Made by a program: the position numbers and the translations under genes. Shown piece by piece: positions 5,343 to 11,526 of a stretch of 11,526 nucleotides of DNA. Under the pieces are notes generated by a model. That model worked only from the letters and a program-made list of their open reading frames with translations. It had not been told where the DNA came from and searched no databases. The DNA lies in NCBI GenBank assembly GCA_947584825.1, contig CANPWR010000041.1, positions 1-11,526 on the forward strand, written 5' to 3'. The DNA is from an uncultured Clostridia bacterium (lineage in GTDB: Bacteria > Bacillota > Clostridia > Oscillospirales > Ruminococcaceae). Every line of letters starts with the position of its first letter. The stretch's first letter is position 1.

Positions 5343-7667
5343 ATGCAGACGGTCATATTTTGTAATAGTGATAATGAAGCTTTAGAGCCGGTTATTTCCG
5401 ATACTCCGCTTGAACTGCTGTCTATATGCGGAAAAAGGATAATAGACTATATATTAGATAATCTTGCTGAGAATGATATAACAAGCTGTACTGTCGTTAC
5501 CGACAGTATAGATACAAAGGAGTATATTGAACGTCTGATAGCTTGTGATATAAAGACAGACGTATTCTTTTGCAGTGATGAAGTGTCAACAAAGGATATT
5601 CTGAATACCCTCTGGAACGGCGGAGATGAAATTATGGTCATTCAGGCAGACGGAGTTATGAAGCTTAATTTGAATGGAATGATAAAGTTTCATCAGAGCA
5701 AGAGCAGTTCTGCAAGCGTTTATGCTATTAAAGCAAGCAGAAGTGGCTCAGGTTTTGCAAGTGCGGCAGAATTTGATGATAATAACCGTCTAGAACGGTT
5801 TTACAACACATCAGGTAACGAGTTTTCTTCGACAATTTTTAAAACTGCTCCGGTGTATATTATATCTGTACAAATGCTCAGTGAGCTTCTAGATAGGGAA
5901 GATTCAGATAATAAGAGTAAGGGTTTATTTTCTTGGATTAATTTTAAAAAGGGACAGAATATATATGTATATACTGATGAAAACTGCCAGCCAGATACAG
6001 ATACGCCTTTCTATGAAAAGATAGAAACGGTGGATGACTTTCTGCAAACTGCTGAAAAGGTAATTTTAAGCGGAGACTTCAAACTTGGTGTCCAGATAGA
6101 AGACGGAGTATATTCAAGCACGCCATATATGTTCAGGGGAATTTCATTTATACCTCCTGTGTATATCGGCAAGAATGTAAATATAGGTATGGGCTGCGTT
6201 ATCGGAAAGGGAACTGTTATTGAAGACAATGTTTCAATAGGAGATAGAGTAAGTCTTATAAGCACATATGCAGGCGAGTATTCAAAAATCGGAAACCGAG
6301 TAAAGGCTGAAAAGTCTGTTATATGTAAAAATTCACGTATAGACAACGGTGCAGAGCTAAAGAGACTTTCGGTTGCAGGTGAGAGTTCTTCTGTGGGTGA
6401 AAACTCTGTGATAAGTGAGAGGGTAAAGCTGTGGAACGGCAAGACGCTTCCTAAAAACACAAGACTTAAAACCAATCTTCGCTATGGTTCAAAGCCTGAG
6501 TTCTCGTTCAATGAGGAGGGCAGCGATAAGCTGATTTCTCCTGTACAGGCAGTGTCAGTCGGCTGTGCTATTGGATCTGTGCTGTATAATCACAGCAGTG
6601 TTCTTGTGTGCTGTGAGAGTGAGGATTGTTTATCCTATGCAAAGGCTGCAGCGTCAGGGTTGATGTCAACGGGTGTGTCCGTCTGGGACTTGGGTGTTTC
6701 TCACGAGAGAGCTGCCGATTTTGCGTCTAGGACGCTTGATGCCGAGATCTATGCAGTTGTTTATGCAAATCCGTCACCAAAGCTTATGCTGAGATGTCCC
6801 GGAGGACTTAGAATAAAGCGTGATACCGAAACGGCAATAGAACAGCGTCTTAAAACGAGGGTTTTCCGTCAGGAGGATATATCAGACTTCGGCAGGTATG
6901 TTTTCTGCGGCGGATTAAATGAAATGTATATATCAAATCTGAGGTCTAGGTTTCCACGAAGTCTCAAAGGACTCAATGTTACTGTTAAAACATCAAACGA
7001 TAAAACAGCCGAGGAGGCTGACAGACTTATTGCTCCGATTAACGACATTGACGGTGAGGAAATAGTATTTCACTTTCTTGACAATCAAAATAAGATAACT
7101 GCCTATTCCGAAAAAACAGGATACATTATATTTGAAAGACTTGTTATGCTTTGCGTTAAGTCACATTTTGAAAAGAATGAGAACGCCGCAATTCCTTTTA
7201 CATTTCCTAGTGTATTTGACGATCTGGCTAGAGACTGTTCTGCTAAAATATACAGATACTTCACATCAAGCTGTTCGGGTGCAGACGATGAAGCACGGCG
7301 CCTTGCGTCAAGAGACAGCAACAGCTATGTTCATGATGGAATGTGTTTAATTGCCGATATACTAAGCTATCTCACTGAAAAAAAAGTAAATCTTTCTGAA
7401 GCTTTATCAGAGCTTCCGGAGTTTTATATAAGTGAGAGATTTCTTGCCGTCGGCGGAGATGGGCAGGAGGATAACTTTTTGGGAGAAATCAAGTCAAAGT
7501 ATAAACGCTCGGACGATGGGATAGTTATAAATAATAAAAGTGCAAGAGCAGTTATAAAGCCGATGAATAAGGGCAGAGGACTTATGCTCTATGTTGATTC
7601 TGAAAGGGCAGAAATTGCGGCAGAACTGTGTGAAAGCATAGAAAAAAGTCTAAGGAGTCAGATTTAG
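5343..7667 (+). CDS. Degenerate nucleotidyltransferase / beta-helix / phosphohexomutase fusion
   Basis: A 774-residue protein. Residues 1-240 follow the sugar-phosphate nucleotidyltransferase fold (compare VIQADGVMKLNLNGMIKFH at 99-117 with the family D-x-dl--l--H pattern). Residues 268-365 are hexapeptide repeats of a left-handed beta-helix (PVYIGKNVNIGMGCVIGKG and onward). Residues 400-774 follow the phosphohexomutase domain order. Active family members make GDP-mannose or similar NDP-sugars and interconvert hexose phosphates. Here the GGxGTRLxPLT loop reads CNSDNEALEPVI (7-18) and its downstream Lys is absent. The mutase serine loop TASHNP reads VYANPSP (473-479), the metal loop DGDxDR reads LDNQNK (579-584), and the phosphate loop RPSGTEP reads KPMNKGRG (739-746). 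Catalysis is therefore unlikely; a regulatory or scaffolding role is inferred. The ORF is intact, so this is not decay. GGGAGG lies 8 nt upstream of the start. No terminator follows. Confidence 0.8.
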   Translation: MQTVIFCNSDNEALEPVISDTPLELLSICGKRIIDYILDNLAENDITSCTVVTDSIDTKEYIERLIACDIKTDVFFCSDEVSTKDILNTLWNGGDEIMVIQADGVMKLNLNGMIKFHQSKSSSASVYAIKASRSGSGFASAAEFDDNNRLERFYNTSGNEFSSTIFKTAPVYIISVQMLSELLDREDSDNKSKGLFSWINFKKGQNIYVYTDENCQPDTDTPFYEKIETVDDFLQTAEKVILSGDFKLGVQIEDGVYSSTPYMFRGISFIPPVYIGKNVNIGMGCVIGKGTVIEDNVSIGDRVSLISTYAGEYSKIGNRVKAEKSVICKNSRIDNGAELKRLSVAGESSSVGENSVISERVKLWNGKTLPKNTRLKTNLRYGSKPEFSFNEEGSDKLISPVQAVSVGCAIGSVLYNHSSVLVCCESEDCLSYAKAAASGLMSTGVSVWDLGVSHERAADFASRTLDAEIYAVVYANPSPKLMLRCPGGLRIKRDTETAIEQRLKTRVFRQEDISDFGRYVFCGGLNEMYISNLRSRFPRSLKGLNVTVKTSNDKTAEEADRLIAPINDIDGEEIVFHFLDNQNKITAYSEKTGYIIFERLVMLCVKSHFEKNENAAIPFTFPSVFDDLARDCSAKIYRYFTSSCSGADDEARRLASRDSNSYVHDGMCLIADILSYLTEKKVNLSEALSELPEFYISERFLAVGGDGQEDNFLGEIKSKYKRSDDGIVINNKSARAVIKPMNKGRGLMLYVDSERAEIAAELCESIEKSLRSQI

Positions 7668-7792
7668 AATGATTTTAGAAATAAGCTTAAGTTAAGATAT
7701 TATAGATTTAAATACAAAGCGAATTTTGCCTCTGTCATCTAACTTCTTGCATATAGTTTCTTACTTTTTGTGCCTAGAATCTTGCCTTTGGG
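7668..7792 (+). other. Gap after the fusion gene
   Basis: AT-rich spacer upstream of the RNase J promoter. No intrinsic terminator for the fusion gene and no ORF were found. From about 7738 to 7785 there is a faint 7-bp rhythm (ACTTCTT, GTTTCTT, ACTTTTT) resembling the repeat arrays seen on the left of the window, but too degenerate to call. Confidence 0.3.
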
Positions 7793-7821
7793 TTGACAAA
7801 TCCTTTATAAGGGTTTATAAT
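7793..7821 (+). promoter_or_regulatory. Consensus sigma-A promoter for RNase J
   Basis: TTGACA (7793-7798), a 17-bp spacer and TATAAT (7816-7821) match the housekeeping consensus exactly and predict a transcript start near 7828. The first coding ATG is about 340 nt further on, so the RNase J mRNA has a long leader. The spacer holds one copy of an 11-bp near-palindrome (7802-7812). Confidence 0.85.
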
Positions 7822-7864
7822 CTAATTTATAATTTGTGTTCGGAAGCTAGATGCCTTTATAAGG
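7802..7864. promoter_or_regulatory. Pair of identical CCTTTATAAGG near-palindromes
   Basis: The 11-mer CCTTTATAAGG occurs at 7802-7812, between the -35 and -10 boxes, and again at 7854-7864, about 26-36 nt into the transcript. Each copy is a dyad (CCTT-TAT-AAGG). Their 52-bp spacing is close to five helical turns. This layout suits cooperative binding or looping by a repressor. No known regulator is assigned. Confidence 0.5.
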
Positions 7865-8136
7865 CTGTAACAAAATGACAGGACGTAAAGTGTGGAAAAT
7901 AACTTTCCCACACACGTTAAAGTTTTGTTTTAATCTGAGAAGTCAAAGGACTGAAATCATCATATTTCTCAGATCGTTTAATATTCGTGAATTTTTAATT
8001 TGGGTTTGAAAGCAAATTTCATACCTGGGATTTTTATTGCTTAAATCTATTAATTTTTCAAGTATTGAAAACACTTTGCACAGACAAAACTGTAATAGAA
8101 GTGAAAAAGCTACGGATTTTTAAATTAAATTTACAA
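7828..8136 (+). ncRNA. Structured RNase J 5' leader
   Basis: Transcribed leader of unknown class. Elements visible by eye are: hairpin GCCTT/AAGGC (7853-7865); an interrupted long stem made of AACAAAA/TTTTGTT (7869-7875 with 7923-7929), ACGT/ACGT (7883-7886 with 7914-7917) and GTGTGG/CCACAC (7890-7895 with 7908-7913); and a perfect 9-bp stem ATCTGAGAA/TTCTCAGAT (7933-7941 with 7966-7974) enclosing a small AGTC-AAAG-GACT hairpin. From about 7977 to 8136 it is AT-rich with no strong structure. I could not match it to c-di-GMP, c-di-AMP or other known riboswitch consensus. It could be an autoregulatory leader, or a separate small RNA ending near the T-rich stretch at 7923-7931. Confidence 0.45.
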
Positions 8137-8170
8137 AAAGGAGGTTGCTCCCCAAGGGAGCATGACACTG
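8137..8170 (+). promoter_or_regulatory. Shine-Dalgarno followed by hairpin before RNase J start
   Basis: AAAGGAGG (8137-8144) is followed by the stem GCTCCC/GGGAGC (8147-8152 with 8156-8161, loop 8153-8155) and 9 nt before ATG 8171. The linear distance from GGAGG to ATG 8171 is 26 nt, far outside the usual 5-10, and it is 17 nt even to ATG 8162. CTCC (8148-8151) can alternatively pair with GGAG of the Shine-Dalgarno (8140-8143) through a 4-nt loop. The hairpin's own GGGAG could also act as a ribosome binding site for ATG 8171. The same layout precedes gdpP. Confidence 0.65.
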
Positions 8171-10273
8171 ATGAAAAAACAGAATAACAGACCTGACAGT
8201 TCCTACAAAAACAGTACGCAGAGGAGTCATGTACAGCAAAGGGTAAGACCGTCGTCGGTGAGCGGAAAGACAGAGGACGGATTGACTAACCTTTTTACTA
8301 TAGATGTACCTGAAATGGATTTGTCGCCGATAAAGGAGTCGAGAAAGCCGCATGTAAGCAGCACCGTTTCAAACAGCTTATCGGCCAGTAAGCAGGATGC
8401 AAGTAAAAAGCAACACTCTGGCTCTTCCCGTTCTGCTGTAAGTGCGGTGAGTACAAAAAGGAATAAAAGCACAACGCAGTCAAGAGTAGTAAGGTCAGAG
8501 CCTAAGACAAGCTCTGATAATCAGAACAATAAGAGCAAAAGTGCTGATAAAAATGCTGCTGTAACAAATGTTTCAAAGCCAAGAAGTCAGAAAGTTTCGG
8601 CTAAACGTACTACACGCAAGACAAAGGTTAAAATCATTCCTCTTGGAGGACTTAACGAGATAGGAAAGAATCTCACTGTTATTGAGTGTTCTAATGATAT
8701 TATAATTCTCGATTCTGGAATAGCATTTCCTGACAGCGAAATGCTTGGTATTGACCTTGTTATACCGGATTACAACTATCTGGAGAAGAATGCAGAAAAA
8801 ATCAGGGGTATTGTAATAACTCACGGTCACGAGGACCATATAGGCGGGCTTCCCTATATGCTGAGAAAGGTAAATGCTCCTGTTTATGCAACAAGACTTA
8901 CTATAGGTCTTATAGAGGGAAAGCTCAAAGAGCATGGTCTTACTGGAACAAAGCTTATCAATGTAACTCCGGGTGAGACTGTAAAGTTTGGCTGTATGGC
9001 AGTTGAGTTTATTAGAGTGAATCACTCTATTCCTGACGCTGTAGGAATGGCATTTCACACTCCTGCCGGAATAATTGTTCACACTGGAGACTTTAAGGTG
9101 GATTTCACCCCGATAGATGACGGAGTTATTGACCTTGCACGCTTTGCAGAGCTTGGGAACAAAGGCGTCCTTGCGCTTATGGCTGATTCTACGAATGCAG
9201 AACGTCCGGGATATACAATGAGCGAAAGACTTGTAGGTGAGAGCTTTGAAAAGCTGTTTGCCACGGCTGAGTCAAGAAGAATTATTATTGCTACTTTTGC
9301 ATCAAATATCCACAGAGTTCAGCAGATAATAAACATAGCCGAACGGCAGAACAGAAAGGTCGCCGTTTCTGGAAGAAGTATGGTCAATGTCATCGGAAAG
9401 AGCGTGGAGTTGGGATACTTAAAGTGTCCGAACGGTATTCTGATAGATATTGACGAGATAAAAAATTATGATCCTGAGCGGCTTGTTATCATAACAACAG
9501 GAAGTCAGGGCGAGCCGATGTCTGCCCTTACGAGAATGTCAAGAAACGAGCATAGACAGGTGAATATCAATCCAAATGACTTTATAATAATTTCGGCAAC
9601 TCCGATCCCAGGTAACGAAAAGCTTGTCACGAATGTTGTGAACGAGCTTATGAAGTCGGGTGCTGACGTTGTATATGAGAAGATGTACGATGTTCACGTA
9701 TCGGGGCATGCCTGTCAGGAGGAGCAGAAGCTTATTCTTTCTCTTACAAAGCCTAAGTTTTTCATTCCGGTACACGGAGAGTATAAGCATTTGGCTAAGC
9801 ATGCCGAAACAGCGAGAAAGATAGGTATTGACGAGAATAATATTATCATTGCAAGCATCGGAGATGTTATTGAAACCGACGGTGTTGATATGCGAGTAAA
9901 CGGCGCAGTTCAGGCAGGAAAGGTATTGGTTGACGGATTAGGAGTAGGAGATGTAGGTTCCATTGTTCTAAGAGACAGAAGACTTCTTGCTCAGGACGGT
10001 CTTCTTATTGCGATAGCAACGGTGAACTCACGAAACAAAGAGATCATTTCAGGTCCCGATGTAGTATCTAGAGGATTTGTCTATGTAAGGGAAAGCGAGG
10101 AGCTTATGGAGGATGCAAGAAAGCTCTTGTACTCGACGCTGAGAAGATGCTTTGATCAGGATATTGTGGAGTGGAGTGCAATTAAAATAAGAATGAAAGA
10201 CGTTTTAACTAATTTTATATACCAAAAAACAAAGCGCAGTCCGATGATATTACCTGTTATTATGGAGGCGTAA
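8171..10273 (+). CDS. rnj: Ribonuclease J with a long N-terminal extension
   Basis: Metal-dependent 5'-exo/endoribonuclease of the metallo-beta-lactamase/beta-CASP family, central to mRNA decay and rRNA maturation in Firmicutes. Numbering from ATG 8171 (700 residues): 1-150 is a low-complexity extension rich in Ser, Lys, Asn, Gln and Thr. The core starts at KVKIIPLGGLNEIGKN (about 152). The zinc ligands HGHEDH are at 218-223, HTGDFK at 304-309, SGH of the beta-CASP domain at 511-513, and PVHGEYKH at 533-540. The C-terminal domain runs to the end. The family is usually about 555 residues, so the extension accounts for the extra length. ATG 8171 is preferred because it matches the gdpP spacing after the hairpin; ATG 8162, three codons upstream, overlaps the hairpin and remains possible. 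It is transcribed from its own promoter and followed by a terminator and gdpP. Confidence 0.95.
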   Translation: MKKQNNRPDSSYKNSTQRSHVQQRVRPSSVSGKTEDGLTNLFTIDVPEMDLSPIKESRKPHVSSTVSNSLSASKQDASKKQHSGSSRSAVSAVSTKRNKSTTQSRVVRSEPKTSSDNQNNKSKSADKNAAVTNVSKPRSQKVSAKRTTRKTKVKIIPLGGLNEIGKNLTVIECSNDIIILDSGIAFPDSEMLGIDLVIPDYNYLEKNAEKIRGIVITHGHEDHIGGLPYMLRKVNAPVYATRLTIGLIEGKLKEHGLTGTKLINVTPGETVKFGCMAVEFIRVNHSIPDAVGMAFHTPAGIIVHTGDFKVDFTPIDDGVIDLARFAELGNKGVLALMADSTNAERPGYTMSERLVGESFEKLFATAESRRIIIATFASNIHRVQQIINIAERQNRKVAVSGRSMVNVIGKSVELGYLKCPNGILIDIDEIKNYDPERLVIITTGSQGEPMSALTRMSRNEHRQVNINPNDFIIISATPIPGNEKLVTNVVNELMKSGADVVYEKMYDVHVSGHACQEEQKLILSLTKPKFFIPVHGEYKHLAKHAETARKIGIDENNIIIASIGDVIETDGVDMRVNGAVQAGKVLVDGLGVGDVGSIVLRDRRLLAQDGLLIAIATVNSRNKEIISGPDVVSRGFVYVRESEELMEDARKLLYSTLRRCFDQDIVEWSAIKIRMKDVLTNFIYQKTKRSPMILPVIMEA

Positions 10274-10285
10274 CATTTAGATAAC

Positions 10286-10326
10286 AAGCGGCTAAGCCTG
10301 TGGCAGGTTCGCCGCTTTGAATTTTT
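10286..10326 (+). terminator. Intrinsic terminator after RNase J
   Basis: A 7-bp GC-rich stem AAGCGGC/GCCGCTT (10286-10292 with 10311-10317) encloses an inner CCTG/CAGG stem (10297-10300 with 10304-10307). The run of five T at 10322-10326 follows. It starts 12 nt after the RNase J stop and separates that transcript from gdpP. Confidence 0.85.
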
Positions 10327-10332
10327 AATACG

Positions 10333-10361
10333 TTGACAACAACGGTCAAATATTATAAAAT
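10333..10361 (+). promoter_or_regulatory. Sigma-A promoter of gdpP
   Basis: TTGACA (10333-10338), 17 bp, then TAAAAT (10356-10361). TTGAC-N7-GTCAA (10333-10349) forms a short dyad over the -35 box that might be an operator. The predicted start site is near 10368, giving a leader of about 70 nt. Confidence 0.7.
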
Positions 10362-10400
10362 AATAAATAGCAAAATAATATAATAGTAATAAATCTAAAT

Positions 10401-10438
10401 TAAGGAGGAGTGTTCCTGCTTGGGAACACAATCCAATT
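10401..10438 (+). promoter_or_regulatory. Shine-Dalgarno followed by hairpin before gdpP start
   Basis: TAAGGAGG (10401-10408) is followed by a perfect 7-bp hairpin GTGTTCC/GGAACAC (10410-10416 with 10423-10429, 6-nt loop), then 9 nt, then ATG 10439. GGAGG is 30 nt from the ATG in linear sequence but close to it if the hairpin forms. TCCT (10414-10417) can alternatively pair with AGGA of the Shine-Dalgarno (10406-10409) over a 4-nt loop. The order, spacing and alternative pairing match the RNase J leader although the sequence differs. Confidence 0.65.
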
Positions 10439-11526
10439 ATGAAAAACAGACTGTCTCCGTTTTTTATAGTTTCATATCTTATACTTGGCGCTTCAGGATT
10501 TTTCTCGTCGTGGTTTATACGCCAGTCGACAGATTATAAAGGTCTTGGAACGATATTGCTTGCGGTATCCGCCGCAGGCTTTGCTGTTATGACGGTTGAG
10601 ATTGTGCTATTCTATTTCGGCAGAATAAAATATGTGGCAAGAATGTCTAGGGATATATCTCTTACCCAGCGTGAGACGCTTTATAATTTTCCTGCGCCTG
10701 CGTTTATTATCGATGAGAACAAGGTAATAGTCTGGATAAATTCCAGATTTGATAAAGAGGTGTATAAAGAAAAAGACGCTTTCGGAGTTCGGCTTGATGA
10801 TCTAATGGATATTAACTTTAACAAGCTGTTTACTAAGAAAGGCACTATGGTTACATATAAGGGCAGGTATTATCGTGCAACTGCAATAAAGTCTGAGACA
10901 AATGATTCTGGTCTTACTATGATCTATTTCAGAAACGAAACGGACTATGTAAATCTGGATTATGAGTATAGACAGTCAAGACCTTCCGTAATGATAATAT
11001 CCGTCGATGACTATGAGGATCTGCTTGAAAACGCAAGAGAGAGTGAGAAGGCTCATATTTTAGTTGAGATAGAAAAGCTGGTCGAGAACTTTATCGACGG
11101 TACCACAGGTGTTACGAAAAAAATCGGAAATAACAGGTTTTTTGTTGTTCTTGAAGAGAGACATCTTTTGAAAATAATCGGGGACAGGTTTGAAATCCTC
11201 GATAAGGCGAGAAAAATAAGTATTGGCGAAAGACAGACTGTTACGCTTTCCATCGGTGTGGGACACGGTGCAAAAACCCTTCATGAAAGTGAAATCTATG
11301 CAAGGCAGGCGCTTGATATGTGCTTAGGACGAGGCGGAGATCAGGCGGCTGTTAAAACTGACAACGGCTTTGAATTTTATGGGGGAGTATCAAAGGGCAT
11401 TGAAAAGAGAACAAAGATAAAGACGAGGATTATTGCTAACGCTATCAATGAGAGCGTAAAAATGTCAGATACGGTTTTTGTTATGGGTCACAGACTTGCC
11501 GATTTAGACAGCGTAGGCTCGGCAAT
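10439..11526 (+). CDS. gdpP: GdpP-type c-di-AMP phosphodiesterase, 3' truncated by window
   Basis: Membrane-bound enzyme that degrades the second messenger c-di-AMP (to pApA), and so influences potassium and osmotic homeostasis and wall stress. The 362 residues seen are collinear with the family. Two transmembrane segments lie at about 7-27 and 38-60. A PAS-like domain (about 82-165; heme-binding in some homologues) is next. A degenerate GGDEF domain (about 180-312) keeps the family signature LGRGGDQAAVK at 296-306, followed by FYGG at 313-316. The DHH domain opens with MGHRLADLDSVGS at 349-361, whose His and Asp residues match the metal ligands. The rest of DHH and the DHHA1 domain lie beyond the right edge. 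The frame is open to the edge. ATG AAA AAC is the only start before the first membrane segment with a plausible leader. It is separately transcribed downstream of RNase J. Confidence 0.95.
   Translation, partial: MKNRLSPFFIVSYLILGASGFFSSWFIRQSTDYKGLGTILLAVSAAGFAVMTVEIVLFYFGRIKYVARMSRDISLTQRETLYNFPAPAFIIDENKVIVWINSRFDKEVYKEKDAFGVRLDDLMDINFNKLFTKKGTMVTYKGRYYRATAIKSETNDSGLTMIYFRNETDYVNLDYEYRQSRPSVMIISVDDYEDLLENARESEKAHILVEIEKLVENFIDGTTGVTKKIGNNRFFVVLEERHLLKIIGDRFEILDKARKISIGERQTVTLSIGVGHGAKTLHESEIYARQALDMCLGRGGDQAAVKTDNGFEFYGGVSKGIEKRTKIKTRIIANAINESVKMSDTVFVMGHRLADLDSVGSA

Noticed and set aside
6011..6475. 154-codon minus-strand frame within the beta-helix region of the fusion gene
   Set aside because: Hexapeptide-repeat coding sequence often leaves open antisense frames; the product is repetitive and unlike any family.
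7876..7917. Resemblance of GGACGTAAAG to the GGACGCAAAGC core of c-di-GMP-I riboswitches
   Set aside because: The rest of the aptamer (AGGGCAAACC, GAAA tetraloop, receptor and closing stem) is not present around it.
7890..7931. Intrinsic terminator in the RNase J leader
   Set aside because: The GTGTGG/CCACAC stem is followed by nine non-T bases before TTTTGTTTT, so the geometry is not that of a standard terminator; kept only as a leader structure.
7828..8136. ydaO-type c-di-AMP riboswitch upstream of genes near gdpP
   Set aside because: The conserved ydaO consensus blocks and pseudoknot segments could not be found; closeness to gdpP alone is not evidence.
8573..9082. 169-codon open frame on the minus strand inside RNase J
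   Set aside because: It is antisense to the strongly conserved catalytic core, has no ribosome binding site or family signal, and is explained by codon composition of the real gene.

Overview
The window reads as chromosomal DNA of a low-GC Gram-positive anaerobe of the class Clostridia, probably in the Ruminococcus/Oscillospiraceae area. This placement is inferred from AT-rich sigma-A promoters, strong AGGAGG-type ribosome binding sites, AT-rich intergenic DNA, and the gene families present (RNase J, GdpP, a PASTA lipoprotein, a small Arc-like protein). No rRNA or tRNA gene, CRISPR array, insertion sequence or phage gene was seen.

Left part (1-5150), mostly minus strand. After the 3' tip of a plus-strand gene and a bidirectional terminator come, from right to left in transcription order: nadB (L-aspartate oxidase), a small divergent module, an AI-2E-family permease, nadC (quinolinate phosphoribosyltransferase) and a two-PASTA-domain lipoprotein. 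nadB and nadC are two of the three genes that make quinolinate and nicotinate mononucleotide from aspartate; nadA (quinolinate synthase) is not between them. The divergent module is a 65-residue ribbon-helix-helix regulator facing a 70-residue protein of unknown function. A perfect 14-bp inverted repeat lies between their two promoters. Degenerate 7-bp repeat arrays fill several intergenic gaps, and three of them touch or overlap the stop codon of the preceding gene.

Middle (5150-7670), plus strand. One long gene encodes a nucleotidyltransferase / left-handed beta-helix / phosphohexomutase fusion. Every catalytic motif I can locate by eye is replaced, so it looks like a double pseudoenzyme. 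Its ribosome binding site lies in the 3' arm of a perfect hairpin.

Right part (7670-11526), plus strand. A consensus sigma-A promoter drives RNase J through a structured leader of about 340 nt. An 11-bp near-palindrome occurs twice, once between the -35 and -10 boxes and again 52 bp downstream. RNase J carries an unusual basic, low-complexity N-terminal extension of about 150 residues. After a terminator and a new promoter comes gdpP (c-di-AMP phosphodiesterase), cut off by the window edge at the start of its DHH domain.

The most striking feature is shared by RNase J and gdpP. In both, a strong Shine-Dalgarno is followed by a small hairpin, then 9 nt, then the ATG. The hairpin's 5' arm can instead pair with the Shine-Dalgarno itself through a 4-bp stem and 4-nt loop. 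The sequences differ while the pairing is kept, which suggests a common translational switch or a structured spacer on an mRNA-decay gene and a c-di-AMP-turnover gene.
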